Shown piece by piece: positions 41,076-47,391 of a stretch of 64,000 bases of DNA. The notes beneath the pieces were generated by a model. It was not told the origin of the DNA. It saw only the letters and a program-made list of their open reading frames with translations, and did no database searches. The stretch spans positions 124,001 to 188,000 of the forward strand of contig DASRER010000002.1 of assembly GCA_035651995.1 (NCBI GenBank), written 5' to 3'. The stretch's first letter is position 1; every line of letters starts with the position of its first letter. The position numbers were made by a program, and so were the translations under genes. This stretch comes from Terriglobales bacterium (GTDB taxonomy: Bacteria > Acidobacteriota > Terriglobia > Terriglobales > Acidobacteriaceae).

Positions 41076-41396
41076 GTGGCTGACCTGGAAGTCGAAATCC
41101 GCATGCCCAATTCCTTTCGCAAGCGCTATGCCCTGCTGCTGCGCTCCCTTCGCGAGGAACAAGGCGACGAGGCGGCCATGGCCACTCGGCAAGCTTTTCA
41201 ACGCGCCCTCCAGGCGCTCCAGTCCAAGGGCTGGAAGAACGCCCCTCCGTTCAAGACGGAAGGTTTCACCGGATATCGCTTTTCGTATCCCCTCTCGGCC
41301 GACTATCTGCTCATTCTCGACGTGCAAACGTTCTTCAACGATGAGAAGCCCGTTCGGCGTGTTCTCACGCTCCGCCGTATCGCCCGCGCCGGCTAG
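41076..41396 (+). CDS. RelE-like small protein, possible toxin
   Basis: A 106-residue protein beginning at GTG 41076, with a TACAAT box at 41047-41052. An N-terminal helical part (NSFRKRYALLLRSLREEQ, then EAAMATRQAFQRALQAL) is followed by strands GYRFSYPLSADYLLILDV and a closing RRVLTLRRI, the order seen in RelE/ParE proteins. Catalytic residues typical of ribosome-dependent RNases are not clear. It follows an AbrB-like gene, suggesting a toxin partner; it could also be an unrelated conserved protein. The 3' end overlaps the convergent membrane-protein gene by four bases. Confidence 0.5.
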   Translation: MADLEVEIRMPNSFRKRYALLLRSLREEQGDEAAMATRQAFQRALQALQSKGWKNAPPFKTEGFTGYRFSYPLSADYLLILDVQTFFNDEKPVRRVLTLRRIARAG

Positions 41397-41683
41397 CCCA
41401 GTTTGCTGTAGAGATCGCAACCGAAGCCCAAAGTCATCAGACCGAATCCGAGCCGAGCCAGCACCACCGAGTGCCGGACCACGCCGCGCCGGAAGCGCTC
41501 ATAGGAGAGCGGTCGCCCGCCGCCCGTTCTTACCGGCACGCCGGCTGCGGCGGCATCCTCCGTGGCCGCTTTTGTGCCCTCGTCCACCACATCGCGCGAC
41601 TCGGCGGATAGCGCATCGATCGCCAGAATCACGCCCCCAAAAAAGTTCAGCAGTACACCCGCTACTTCGGCGTTGTTGCTCAT
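41393..41683 (-). CDS. Small membrane protein, unknown
   Basis: A 96-residue protein with hydrophobic segments at both ends ([19 protein letters not shown] and [19 protein letters not shown]) and an acidic-to-basic loop between ([30 protein letters not shown]). Predicted to span the membrane twice. I recognise no family. It is convergent with the RelE-like gene and divergent from rplM, so it stands alone. Confidence 0.55.
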   Translation of the reverse strand: MSNNAEVAGVLLNFFGGVILAIDALSAESRDVVDEGTKAATEDAAAAGVPVRTGGGRPLSYERFRRGVVRHSVVLARLGFGLMTLGFGCDLYSKLG

Positions 41684-41735
41684 CGGCTCCTCCCGGATCG
41701 CGAGTGTAGCAACCTCCGTTTTGCCCCGCCGTTCG

Positions 41736-41765
41736 TTGACAATCCGCTCTCAAGTCCTGTATCTT
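41736..41765 (+). promoter_or_regulatory. Promoter of the rplM-rpsI operon
   Basis: TTGACA (41736-41741) and TATCTT (41760-41765) with an 18-base spacer. The start would be near 41772, leaving a leader of about 105 bases before the L13 gene. Confidence 0.75.
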
Positions 41766-41876
41766 TTAGACTTTGCTGTACCTGCAGTTGCCCGCCTGGA
41801 GAACCCCTTTCTGTCGGTTCTGCGCGGAATGTGGGCTCAGCGGTCTTTCTTTGCGTCATTTTCTGGGAGAGTTCAG

Positions 41877-42317
41877 ATGTCAACCTATTTCCCCAAAGAG
41901 GGGGAAATTGCGCGCAAGTGGTTCGTCGTGGATGCCTCGGGGCAGACGCTCGGGCGCCTCGCTACGCGTGTCGCCAGCATCCTCGCGGGCAAGGAAAGCC
42001 CGCGCTACACGCCCTTCATTGACGTAGGTGACCACGTCGTCGTCGTGAACGCCGACAAGATCCGCCTCACCGGCATGAAGGCCGAGAGCAAGGTGTATCG
42101 TCGCTACACCGGCTACCCCGGCGGTCTGCGCTCGGAGGAGTTCCGCAAGCGCTTCGCGCGCCGTCCCGAAGACGTTGTTGAGGACGCCATCACCGGCATG
42201 CTGCCCAAAACAAAAATGGGCCGCGCCATGGCGAAGAAGCTGAAGGTTTATCGCGGCGATAAGCACCCGCACCAGGCCCAGCAGCCGCAGGCGCTGCAGG
42301 AAGCCAAGCGGGCATAG
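41877..42317 (+). CDS. rplM: 50S ribosomal protein L13
   Basis: A 146-residue protein of normal L13 length. Family segments: [42 protein letters not shown], and [21 protein letters not shown]. It binds 23S rRNA early in assembly. ATG 41877 is chosen because GGGAG stands just upstream and the product starts as L13 does; a longer frame is only the leader. It forms an operon with rpsI as in most bacteria. Confidence 0.96.
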   Translation: MSTYFPKEGEIARKWFVVDASGQTLGRLATRVASILAGKESPRYTPFIDVGDHVVVVNADKIRLTGMKAESKVYRRYTGYPGGLRSEEFRKRFARRPEDVVEDAITGMLPKTKMGRAMAKKLKVYRGDKHPHQAQQPQALQEAKRA

Positions 42318-42394
42318 TTTCAGGCGGGCCGTATTCGGCTCGCCTCATTTTTTGGAAAGGGTTGTCGCGGGACATCGCGCCCGCATCTGAAATC

Positions 42395-42790
42395 ATGGCT
42401 GATCTGGTTCAGTACTACGGCACGGGACGTCGCAAGTCGAGCATCGCTCGCGTGTTCTTGCGTCCCGGCTCGGGCGAGTTCACGGTGAACGGTCGCCCCT
42501 TCGACCAGTATTTCGTGACCGAGGCGCAGCGCAACACCGCCAAGCGCCCTCTCGCCATCGCCGAAGTCGGCAGCAACTTCAACGTTGTCGCCAATGTGTC
42601 CGGCGGCGGCGTCAACGGGCAGTCCGGCGCCGTCAAGCTGGGCATCGCCCGCGCGTTGCTGGAGTTCAACGTCGAGCTCCGCTCCAAGCTGAAGGCCGAC
42701 GGCCTGCTCTCGCGCGATTCCCGCGCTAAAGAGCGCAAGAAGTACGGCCAGAAGGGTGCGCGCAAACGCTTCCAGTTCAGCAAGCGCTAG
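42395..42790 (+). CDS. rpsI: 30S ribosomal protein S9
   Basis: A 131-residue protein: [19 protein letters not shown] at the start, the central [22 protein letters not shown] split, and the invariant C-terminus [17 protein letters not shown] whose last Arg reaches the P-site tRNA. ATG 42395 is preferred; the track-like longer frame has no ribosome binding site and non-S9 sequence. It follows rplM by 77 bases. Confidence 0.96.
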   Translation: MADLVQYYGTGRRKSSIARVFLRPGSGEFTVNGRPFDQYFVTEAQRNTAKRPLAIAEVGSNFNVVANVSGGGVNGQSGAVKLGIARALLEFNVELRSKLKADGLLSRDSRAKERKKYGQKGARKRFQFSKR

Positions 42791-42806
42791 TTTGGGTTTT
42801 GGTTTT

Positions 42807-42844
42807 CAGTTCTTTTGAGAACTGAGAACTGGCAACTGAGAAAT
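42807..42844. repeat. Period-7 tandem repeat with hairpin
   Basis: GAGAACT, GAGAACT, GGCAACT, GAGAAAT in phase (42817-42844), preceded by CAGTTCT (42807-42813) which pairs perfectly with AGAACTG (42818-42824). It lies between rpsI and rpsB. Confidence 0.8.
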
Positions 42845-42848
42845 GATC

Positions 42849-42915
42849 TTTCCCGTTCCGCCTCTGGCGAAGCGGGGGCGGGAAAATAATCTGCTGCCGC
42901 GCTCGTGCCGGCAGC
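42849..42915 (+). promoter_or_regulatory. Two hairpins in the rpsB leader
   Basis: The first is TTTCCCGTTCCGC (42849-42861) pairing with GCGGGGGCGGGAAA (42872-42885), terminator-like for the rpsI transcript. The second is GCTGCCG (42893-42899) pairing perfectly with CGGCAGC (42909-42915), about 15 bases before the rpsB ribosome binding site. They could give S2 autoregulation or simply separate the two operons. Confidence 0.5.
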
Positions 42916-42940
42916 GGATGCAATCTATCGAGGAGGTTGT

Positions 42941-43843
42941 TTGGCTAACATCACCATGAAGGAGCTGCTCGAAGCGGGCGTCCACTTCGGGCACCAGACC
43001 AAGCGCTGGAATCCCAAGATGAAGGAGTTCATCTTCGGCGAGCGCAACGGCATTTACATCATCGACCTGCAGAAGACGCTCAAGATGTTCAAGGAAGCGT
43101 CCAAGTTCGTGCAGGACCTGGCCGCCGAAGGACGCATCGTCCTCTTCGTGGGCACCAAGCGCCAGGCACAGGACGCGATCGCCGAAGAAGCGCAGCGCTG
43201 TGGCATGTTCTACGTTAACCAGCGCTGGCTCGGCGGCCTGCTCACCAACTGGGTCACCGTCCAGAAGTCGGTCAAGCGCCTCAAAGAGCTCGACGACATG
43301 GCCACCGACGGCCGCTACGAGCTCCTTCCCAAGAAGGAAGTCATCAAGCTGGAGCGCGAGCGCAAGCACCTCCAGGCCAACCTCGCCGGCATCAAGCAGC
43401 TCAACCGTCTGCCCGACGCCATCTTCGTGATTGACTCCAACAAGGAGCAGATTGCCGTGCGCGAGGCCCGCAAGCTCGGCATCCCGGTCGTCGCCGTGGT
43501 TGACACCAATTGCGACCCGAGCGAGGTGGATTACGTAATTCCCGGCAACGATGACGCCCTGCGCGCCATCCGCCTGTTCGCCTCCAAGATTGCCGATTCC
43601 ATCGTCGAGGGCGCCCAGAGCGCGACCGACAAGCAGGCCGCGGAGTTCTCCGCCGCCGCCGAAGCAGGCGATGTCGCAACCGAGCCCGGCACAGAGATTT
43701 CAGGCGAGGGCAGCGGCGACTACGCTGCGGATTCCGAAGACGTCAGCATGGCCGACGTGCTCGGCGAGCCGGTGCGCAAGCACCCCGCAGCCGCTGAGAA
43801 CGCTCCCGAACCGGCAGAAGCGCGCCACGCCGAGACGCACTGA
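42941..43843 (+). CDS. rpsB: 30S ribosomal protein S2
   Basis: A 300-residue S2. The conserved core covers the first 230 residues: [35 protein letters not shown], the [13 protein letters not shown] segment and [20 protein letters not shown]. The C-terminal 70 residues are an extra acidic, Ala/Glu-rich tail ([19 protein letters not shown]), seen in various phyla. TTG 42941 is the start because GAGGAGG lies seven bases upstream and it gives the usual LANITMKEL beginning. It leads the rpsB-tsf-pyrH-frr cluster. Confidence 0.96.
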   Translation: MANITMKELLEAGVHFGHQTKRWNPKMKEFIFGERNGIYIIDLQKTLKMFKEASKFVQDLAAEGRIVLFVGTKRQAQDAIAEEAQRCGMFYVNQRWLGGLLTNWVTVQKSVKRLKELDDMATDGRYELLPKKEVIKLERERKHLQANLAGIKQLNRLPDAIFVIDSNKEQIAVREARKLGIPVVAVVDTNCDPSEVDYVIPGNDDALRAIRLFASKIADSIVEGAQSATDKQAAEFSAAAEAGDVATEPGTEISGEGSGDYAADSEDVSMADVLGEPVRKHPAAAENAPEPAEARHAETH

Positions 43844-43892
43844 GCCAGGCCTGAATCTCCGCGCAACGCGCCGGAATCTAATGGCTATCAGG

Positions 43893-43968
43893 CCCGCGCC
43901 CGGGGCTTCGCGGCGCGGGTCAACCTATGTTCGGCCTCCCTGTTGAGGCCCCAGCGCCAACCGGCGCT
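43893..43968 (+). promoter_or_regulatory. Three successive hairpins in the tsf leader
   Basis: CCCGCGCC/GGCGCGGG (43893-43919), GGCCTC/GAGGCC (43933-43950) and AGCGCC/GGCGCT (43953-43968) are perfect stems in the 154-base gap between rpsB and tsf. No run of T follows directly, so control of tsf expression or mRNA processing is more likely than plain termination. Confidence 0.5.
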
Positions 43969-43997
43969 CAACACCAGAAAGGTCGAGTTGAGAATTT

Positions 43998-44684
43998 ATG
44001 GGTACAACCGCAGGAATGCCCGATCCCACACAGAGCCCCGTCTCCGCCGCCCAGGTTCGCGAACTACGCGACAAGACCGGCGCACCCATGATGGACTGCA
44101 AGAACGCCCTGAGCGAAGCTCGTGGCGACATGGACCAGGCCATCATCCTGCTGCGCAAACGCGGCATGGCGATTGCCGGCAAAAAGGCCGCCCGCGCCAC
44201 CACCGAGGGCTCGGTCTCGAGCTACATCCATGCCGGCGGCAAGATCGGCGTGCTCGTTGAGGTCAACTGCGAGTCCGACTTCGTCGCTCGCACCGACGAT
44301 TTCAAGGAACTGGTGAAGGACATCGCGATGCACATCGCCGCGTCCGACCCCAAGTTCATCCGCAAGGAAGACGTCACGCCCGAGGCCTACGAGCGCGAGA
44401 AAGACATTTACCGCTCCCAGGCTGCGCAGACCGGCAAGCCGGCGAACGTCATCGAGAAGATCGTGGAGGGCAAGATGAGCAAGTTCTACGAGGAGGTCTG
44501 CCTCTACGAACAGCCTTTCATCAAGGACCAGACCGTTTCGGTCTCGCAGCTCATCGCCGCCAAGATCGGCAAGCTCGGCGAGAACATCAGCGTCCGCCGC
44601 TTCGCCCGCTTCAAAGTCGGCGAGCCCGGCTGGACCATCGCCCAGACCAGGCAGGCCGACGCCGGCGATGCCTCCGCGAAGTAA
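43998..44684 (+). CDS. tsf: Elongation factor Ts
   Basis: A 228-residue factor that exchanges GDP for GTP on EF-Tu. The N-terminal UBA-like domain has VRELRDKTGAPMMDCKNALS; the core has VEVNCESDFVARTDDFKEL; the C-terminal part includes EKIVEGKMSKFYEEVCLYEQ and IKDQTVSVSQLIA. The length fits the short EF-Ts form with one core subdomain reduced. About ten residues precede the usual start. A terminator follows 22 bases after the stop, so pyrH is a separate unit. Confidence 0.95.
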   Translation: MGTTAGMPDPTQSPVSAAQVRELRDKTGAPMMDCKNALSEARGDMDQAIILLRKRGMAIAGKKAARATTEGSVSSYIHAGGKIGVLVEVNCESDFVARTDDFKELVKDIAMHIAASDPKFIRKEDVTPEAYEREKDIYRSQAAQTGKPANVIEKIVEGKMSKFYEEVCLYEQPFIKDQTVSVSQLIAAKIGKLGENISVRRFARFKVGEPGWTIAQTRQADAGDASAK

Positions 44685-44705
44685 CCGCCCGACAACACGT
44701 GATTC

Positions 44706-44740
44706 AACGGCGCAGCGCAAGCTGCGCCGTTTCACATTTC
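44706..44740 (+). terminator. Intrinsic terminator after tsf
   Basis: AACGGCGCAGC (44706-44716) pairs perfectly with GCTGCGCCGTT (44721-44731) around a GCAA tetraloop, followed by TCACATTTC. Strong stem but a weak T tract. Confidence 0.75.
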
Positions 44741-44823
44741 TGAGCGATTTCCGCAGCAGCTCGGCAACCAAATCAGCCGATTTCGCTTCAGTCTTTCTCG
44801 AGCTTTTTTCCGGAGAAAACTGA

Positions 44824-45312
44824 ATGATGAAACGCACTTTCGCCTGGGGACTCTCTCTCCTGCTGTTTCACACCGTTCTAGCAGCCGACGCCTTCGCCGT
44901 TACCTCTACCGTCACGCCGCCCACTCGTCAGGCGATCAAGGTCGCTGCCGCCGTGCAGCGCATCGGCAGCGGCGAATACTCGCTCGTTGCTCTCCGCCTC
45001 CACAACCGGGCCGTGATCAAGGGTTACGTTTCGGAGATCGGCGCCGATTCATTCACCGTCACCGACAACGACTCCGGCATCGAGCATCGCGTCCCTTACT
45101 CGACGGTCGCCCGCCTGCAGGGAATGAACCTGGTCAGCGGAACGCAGGCCGGCATTGGCGGCGGTTTCCGCGCCGGCGTTGCGCGTGTTGCCGGTTTCCT
45201 GCTGCCGATTCACACCCGGCCGGTCAACAACCTGACCACCGGCGAGAAAACCCTGCTTATCGGGATCGGGGTGGGGATCCTGCTGGCCATCATTCTGGCT
45301 AAAGCGCTCTAG
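44824..45312 (+). CDS. Exported protein with Sm-like beta unit and C-terminal membrane segment
   Basis: A 162-residue protein: signal peptide (WGLSLLLFHTVLAADAFA), a beta-rich middle (SLVALRLHNRAVIKGYVSEI, then GADSFTVTDNDSGIEHRVPY) whose strand order resembles an Sm/Hfq-type barrel, then a Gly-rich region and a C-terminal membrane helix (LLIGIGVGILLAIILA). The mature part would lie in the periplasm anchored to the membrane. I know of no function for this outline. It has an ATG with GGAGAAAAC upstream and lies between tsf and pyrH. Confidence 0.6.
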   Translation: MMKRTFAWGLSLLLFHTVLAADAFAVTSTVTPPTRQAIKVAAAVQRIGSGEYSLVALRLHNRAVIKGYVSEIGADSFTVTDNDSGIEHRVPYSTVARLQGMNLVSGTQAGIGGGFRAGVARVAGFLLPIHTRPVNNLTTGEKTLLIGIGVGILLAIILAKAL

Positions 45313-45326
45313 GCGACTCGCACGAC

Positions 45327-45605
45327 TTGCACCGGGCTCCCGGCAGCGTGCGGCGCATCGGCGAGTCTGCAACGGCGGCGATTTTGCGCGAACGTGAAGT
45401 ATTGCCCGGCGTCTGCGCCGTGGGCCTCACCTCCGGCGTGCCACTCGACAGCACCCGGCCCGTCTGCGTCGTTCCGCAACACCATCACCATACCAGCTAC
45501 CAGAAGCCGCTCACACTCATCGCCAACGACTCCATGCTCAGCGCTGACGACAAGAAGCAAGCCACCGAGCTGATCAACCAGCGCATCGCTGTTCTGCGGA
45601 AATAA
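45327..45605 (+). CDS. Doubtful small ORF (92 aa)
   Basis: An open frame of 92 codons from TTG 45327 in the gap between the exported protein and pyrH. It contains a His4 stretch (PQHHHHTSYQK) and ends in a helix (SADDKKQATELINQRIAVLRK) that looks protein-like. There is no ribosome binding site at the TTG, and an internal start is possible. No family was recognised. Listed because it fills a 380-base gap on the coding strand; it may not be a gene. Confidence 0.35.
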   Translation: MHRAPGSVRRIGESATAAILREREVLPGVCAVGLTSGVPLDSTRPVCVVPQHHHHTSYQKPLTLIANDSMLSADDKKQATELINQRIAVLRK

Positions 45606-45621
45606 TCGAAAACCAAATCAC

Positions 45622-45663
45622 CGGGTACCGGGAACTCTCCTCGATACTCGCCACTCGGTACTG
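45622..45663. repeat. Period-7 degenerate tandem repeat
   Basis: Six units in phase: CGGGTAC, CGGGAAC, TCTCCTC, GATACTC, GCCACTC, GGTACTG. It lies directly before the pyrH -10 box (45679-45684). Confidence 0.7.
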
Positions 45664-45678
45664 TTTTTTCGCATCGGC

Positions 45679-45684
45679 TATACT
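45679..45684 (+). promoter_or_regulatory. -10 box of pyrH (near-leaderless)
   Basis: TATACT ends nine bases before the ATG of pyrH. The intervening tgaaaactg has no ribosome binding site, so the mRNA would have almost no leader. The -35 region holds the end of the heptamer array and a T run. Confidence 0.5.
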
Positions 45685-45692
45685 GAAAACTG

Positions 45693-46406
45693 ATGCCTCC
45701 TGTCTTTAAGCGTGTTCTCATCAAGCTCTCCGGCGAGGCGCTGGCCGGCGAGCAGGGCTTTGGGGTGCAGCCGGCGCGCATTCATGCCATTGCCGGCGAG
45801 TTGCAGCAGGTGCAGGAACTTGGCGTGCAAGTCGCCATCGTGGTCGGAGGCGGCAACTTCTTCCGTGGCGTGGCCGAGCAGGCGCGCGACATGGACCGCG
45901 TTTCCGCCGACCACATGGGCATGCTTGCAACGGTCCTTAACGCCATCGCTCTTCAGGATGCGCTCGAGAAGCGCGGGGTCTACACGCGCGTGATGTCGGC
46001 GATCGAGATGAACCAGGTCGCCGAGCCCTTCATCCGGCGCCGCGCCATGCGCCACTTGGAAAAAGGCCGCTTCGTCATCTTCGCCGCCGGCACCGGCAGC
46101 CCGTACTTCTCCACCGACACCGCTGCATCACTCCGCGCCATGGAGATCAAGGCCGACGTCATCATGAAGGCGACCAAGGTTGACGGCATTTACGACGCCG
46201 ATCCGGTCCTGGTCAAAGACGCCAAGATGTTCGACCAGATCAGCTATCTCGACTTCCTCAAGCGCGGACTCAAGGTGATGGACGCGACCGCCATCTCGCT
46301 TTGCCGCGAGAACAACCTGCCCATCATCATCTTCAACCTGAACCGTGCGGGAAACATCAGGCGCGTCCTTACCGGCGAAAAAGTGGGATCGCTGGTCAGC
46401 GCCTGA
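45693..46406 (+). CDS. pyrH: UMP kinase
   Basis: A 237-residue enzyme that phosphorylates UMP to UDP. Motifs of the bacterial amino-acid-kinase fold: [17 protein letters not shown] at the start, [45 protein letters not shown] and [13 protein letters not shown]. Bacterial UMP kinases are hexameric, GTP-activated and UTP-inhibited. It lies between tsf and frr as in most bacteria, although here separated from tsf by 1 kb with an exported-protein gene. Confidence 0.96.
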   Translation: MPPVFKRVLIKLSGEALAGEQGFGVQPARIHAIAGELQQVQELGVQVAIVVGGGNFFRGVAEQARDMDRVSADHMGMLATVLNAIALQDALEKRGVYTRVMSAIEMNQVAEPFIRRRAMRHLEKGRFVIFAAGTGSPYFSTDTAASLRAMEIKADVIMKATKVDGIYDADPVLVKDAKMFDQISYLDFLKRGLKVMDATAISLCRENNLPIIIFNLNRAGNIRRVLTGEKVGSLVSA

Positions 46407-46479
46407 GCCTTCTCGAACCGCTCGAATGCCCTGCGCGGCTGAGCTTCGCTTGCGGGGCTCTCCGCTGCGCGACCTGCTT

Positions 46480-46485
46480 TATAAT
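46480..46485 (+). promoter_or_regulatory. -10 box of frr
   Basis: TATAAT at 46480-46485 in the pyrH-frr gap. Transcription would start near 46492, 26 bases before the frr ATG, with GGCGGAG as ribosome binding site. No good -35 found. Confidence 0.5.
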
Positions 46486-46517
46486 CGTGCGTTTCACAGC
46501 CCGATCAGGCGGAGCCT

Positions 46518-47099
46518 ATGGCACAGTCAGCAAGCGTTCCCGCGCTCAAAGATACGTTTTCGCAGCTCAAATCGCGCATGGACAAAGCGGTGGAAGACTT
46601 CCGCCAGGCCATGACCGCGACCCGCACCGGCCGCGCCTCCGTCCACATGCTCGACACCGTCCGCGTGGAAGCCTACGGCACCGAGATGAAGCTCAACGAG
46701 CTCGGCCAGGTGCACGCGCCCGACGCGCAGCTCATCACCGTGCAGCCCTACGATCCCTCGCAGCTCGGGGCCATCGAGAAGGCCATCCGCTCCGCCGACC
46801 TCGGCCTCAATCCAAGCAACGACGGCAAGATCATCCGTGTGCCGGTGCCGCAACTCACCGAAGAGCGGCGCAAAGAGATGGTCAAGCACCTGCACAAGGT
46901 GCTCGAAGAGCATCGCACTGCGGTGCGCAACATCCGCCGTGACGGCAACGACCTGATCAAGAAAACCATGAAGGACAAAAAGATCAGCGAAGACGAAGAG
47001 CGCCGCGCGCTGGAGGAAATCCAGAAGCTCACCGACGCCGAGATCAAGAAGATGGAAGAGATGAGCGCGGCGAAGGAAAAAGAATTGATGCAGGGTTAG
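46518..47099 (+). CDS. frr: Ribosome recycling factor
   Basis: A 193-residue tRNA-shaped factor that splits post-termination ribosomes together with EF-G. The first helix (LKSRMDKAVEDFRQAMTATR), TGRASVHMLD, the beta-domain (VEAYGTEMKLNELGQVHAPD) and the C-terminal coiled coil (KKMEEMSAAKEKELM) are all present. Length is slightly above the usual 185. It completes the rpsB-tsf-pyrH-frr set. Confidence 0.96.
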   Translation: MAQSASVPALKDTFSQLKSRMDKAVEDFRQAMTATRTGRASVHMLDTVRVEAYGTEMKLNELGQVHAPDAQLITVQPYDPSQLGAIEKAIRSADLGLNPSNDGKIIRVPVPQLTEERRKEMVKHLHKVLEEHRTAVRNIRRDGNDLIKKTMKDKKISEDEERRALEEIQKLTDAEIKKMEEMSAAKEKELMQG

Positions 47100-47391
47100 A
47101 GGCGCTTCAGTCTCGGCGACACGGCGGGCAAGGTCAACCACGAATCCGACTCGATTCGTAAGACTGAGCAGTCGTGCCTGTTTTGCCACCCACTCAGTCA
47201 ATCTCGGAGTAATTCAAAACGAGCCATGCCAGGCCTCAGCGACTCGGGACTCCAGCTCAGGACGTGCCAGCGCGGCAAGCAGCAGACCACTGACGGTCCA
47301 CAGTCGCCAATCGAACATTCCATTCGCGGCGCTCGGGGGAAGAGGATACGCCGGCCGCTCACGGTTCACCGCCTGCGGTACACTTGGACGC
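47100..47391. other. Intergenic gap, no gene recognised
   Basis: About 290 bases between frr and the molybdopterin oxidoreductase. It holds a short inverted repeat (CGAATC/GATTCG near 47141-47158) and a TACACT box at 47379-47384. No tRNA, terminator or convincing open frame was found. Confidence 0.5.

Noticed and set aside
9446-45663. Heptamer arrays as CRISPR
   Set aside because: Units are seven bases without spacers; no cas genes in the window.
47100-47391. Possible tRNA in the frr gap
   Set aside because: An inverted repeat is present, but no cloverleaf or T-loop sequence could be drawn.
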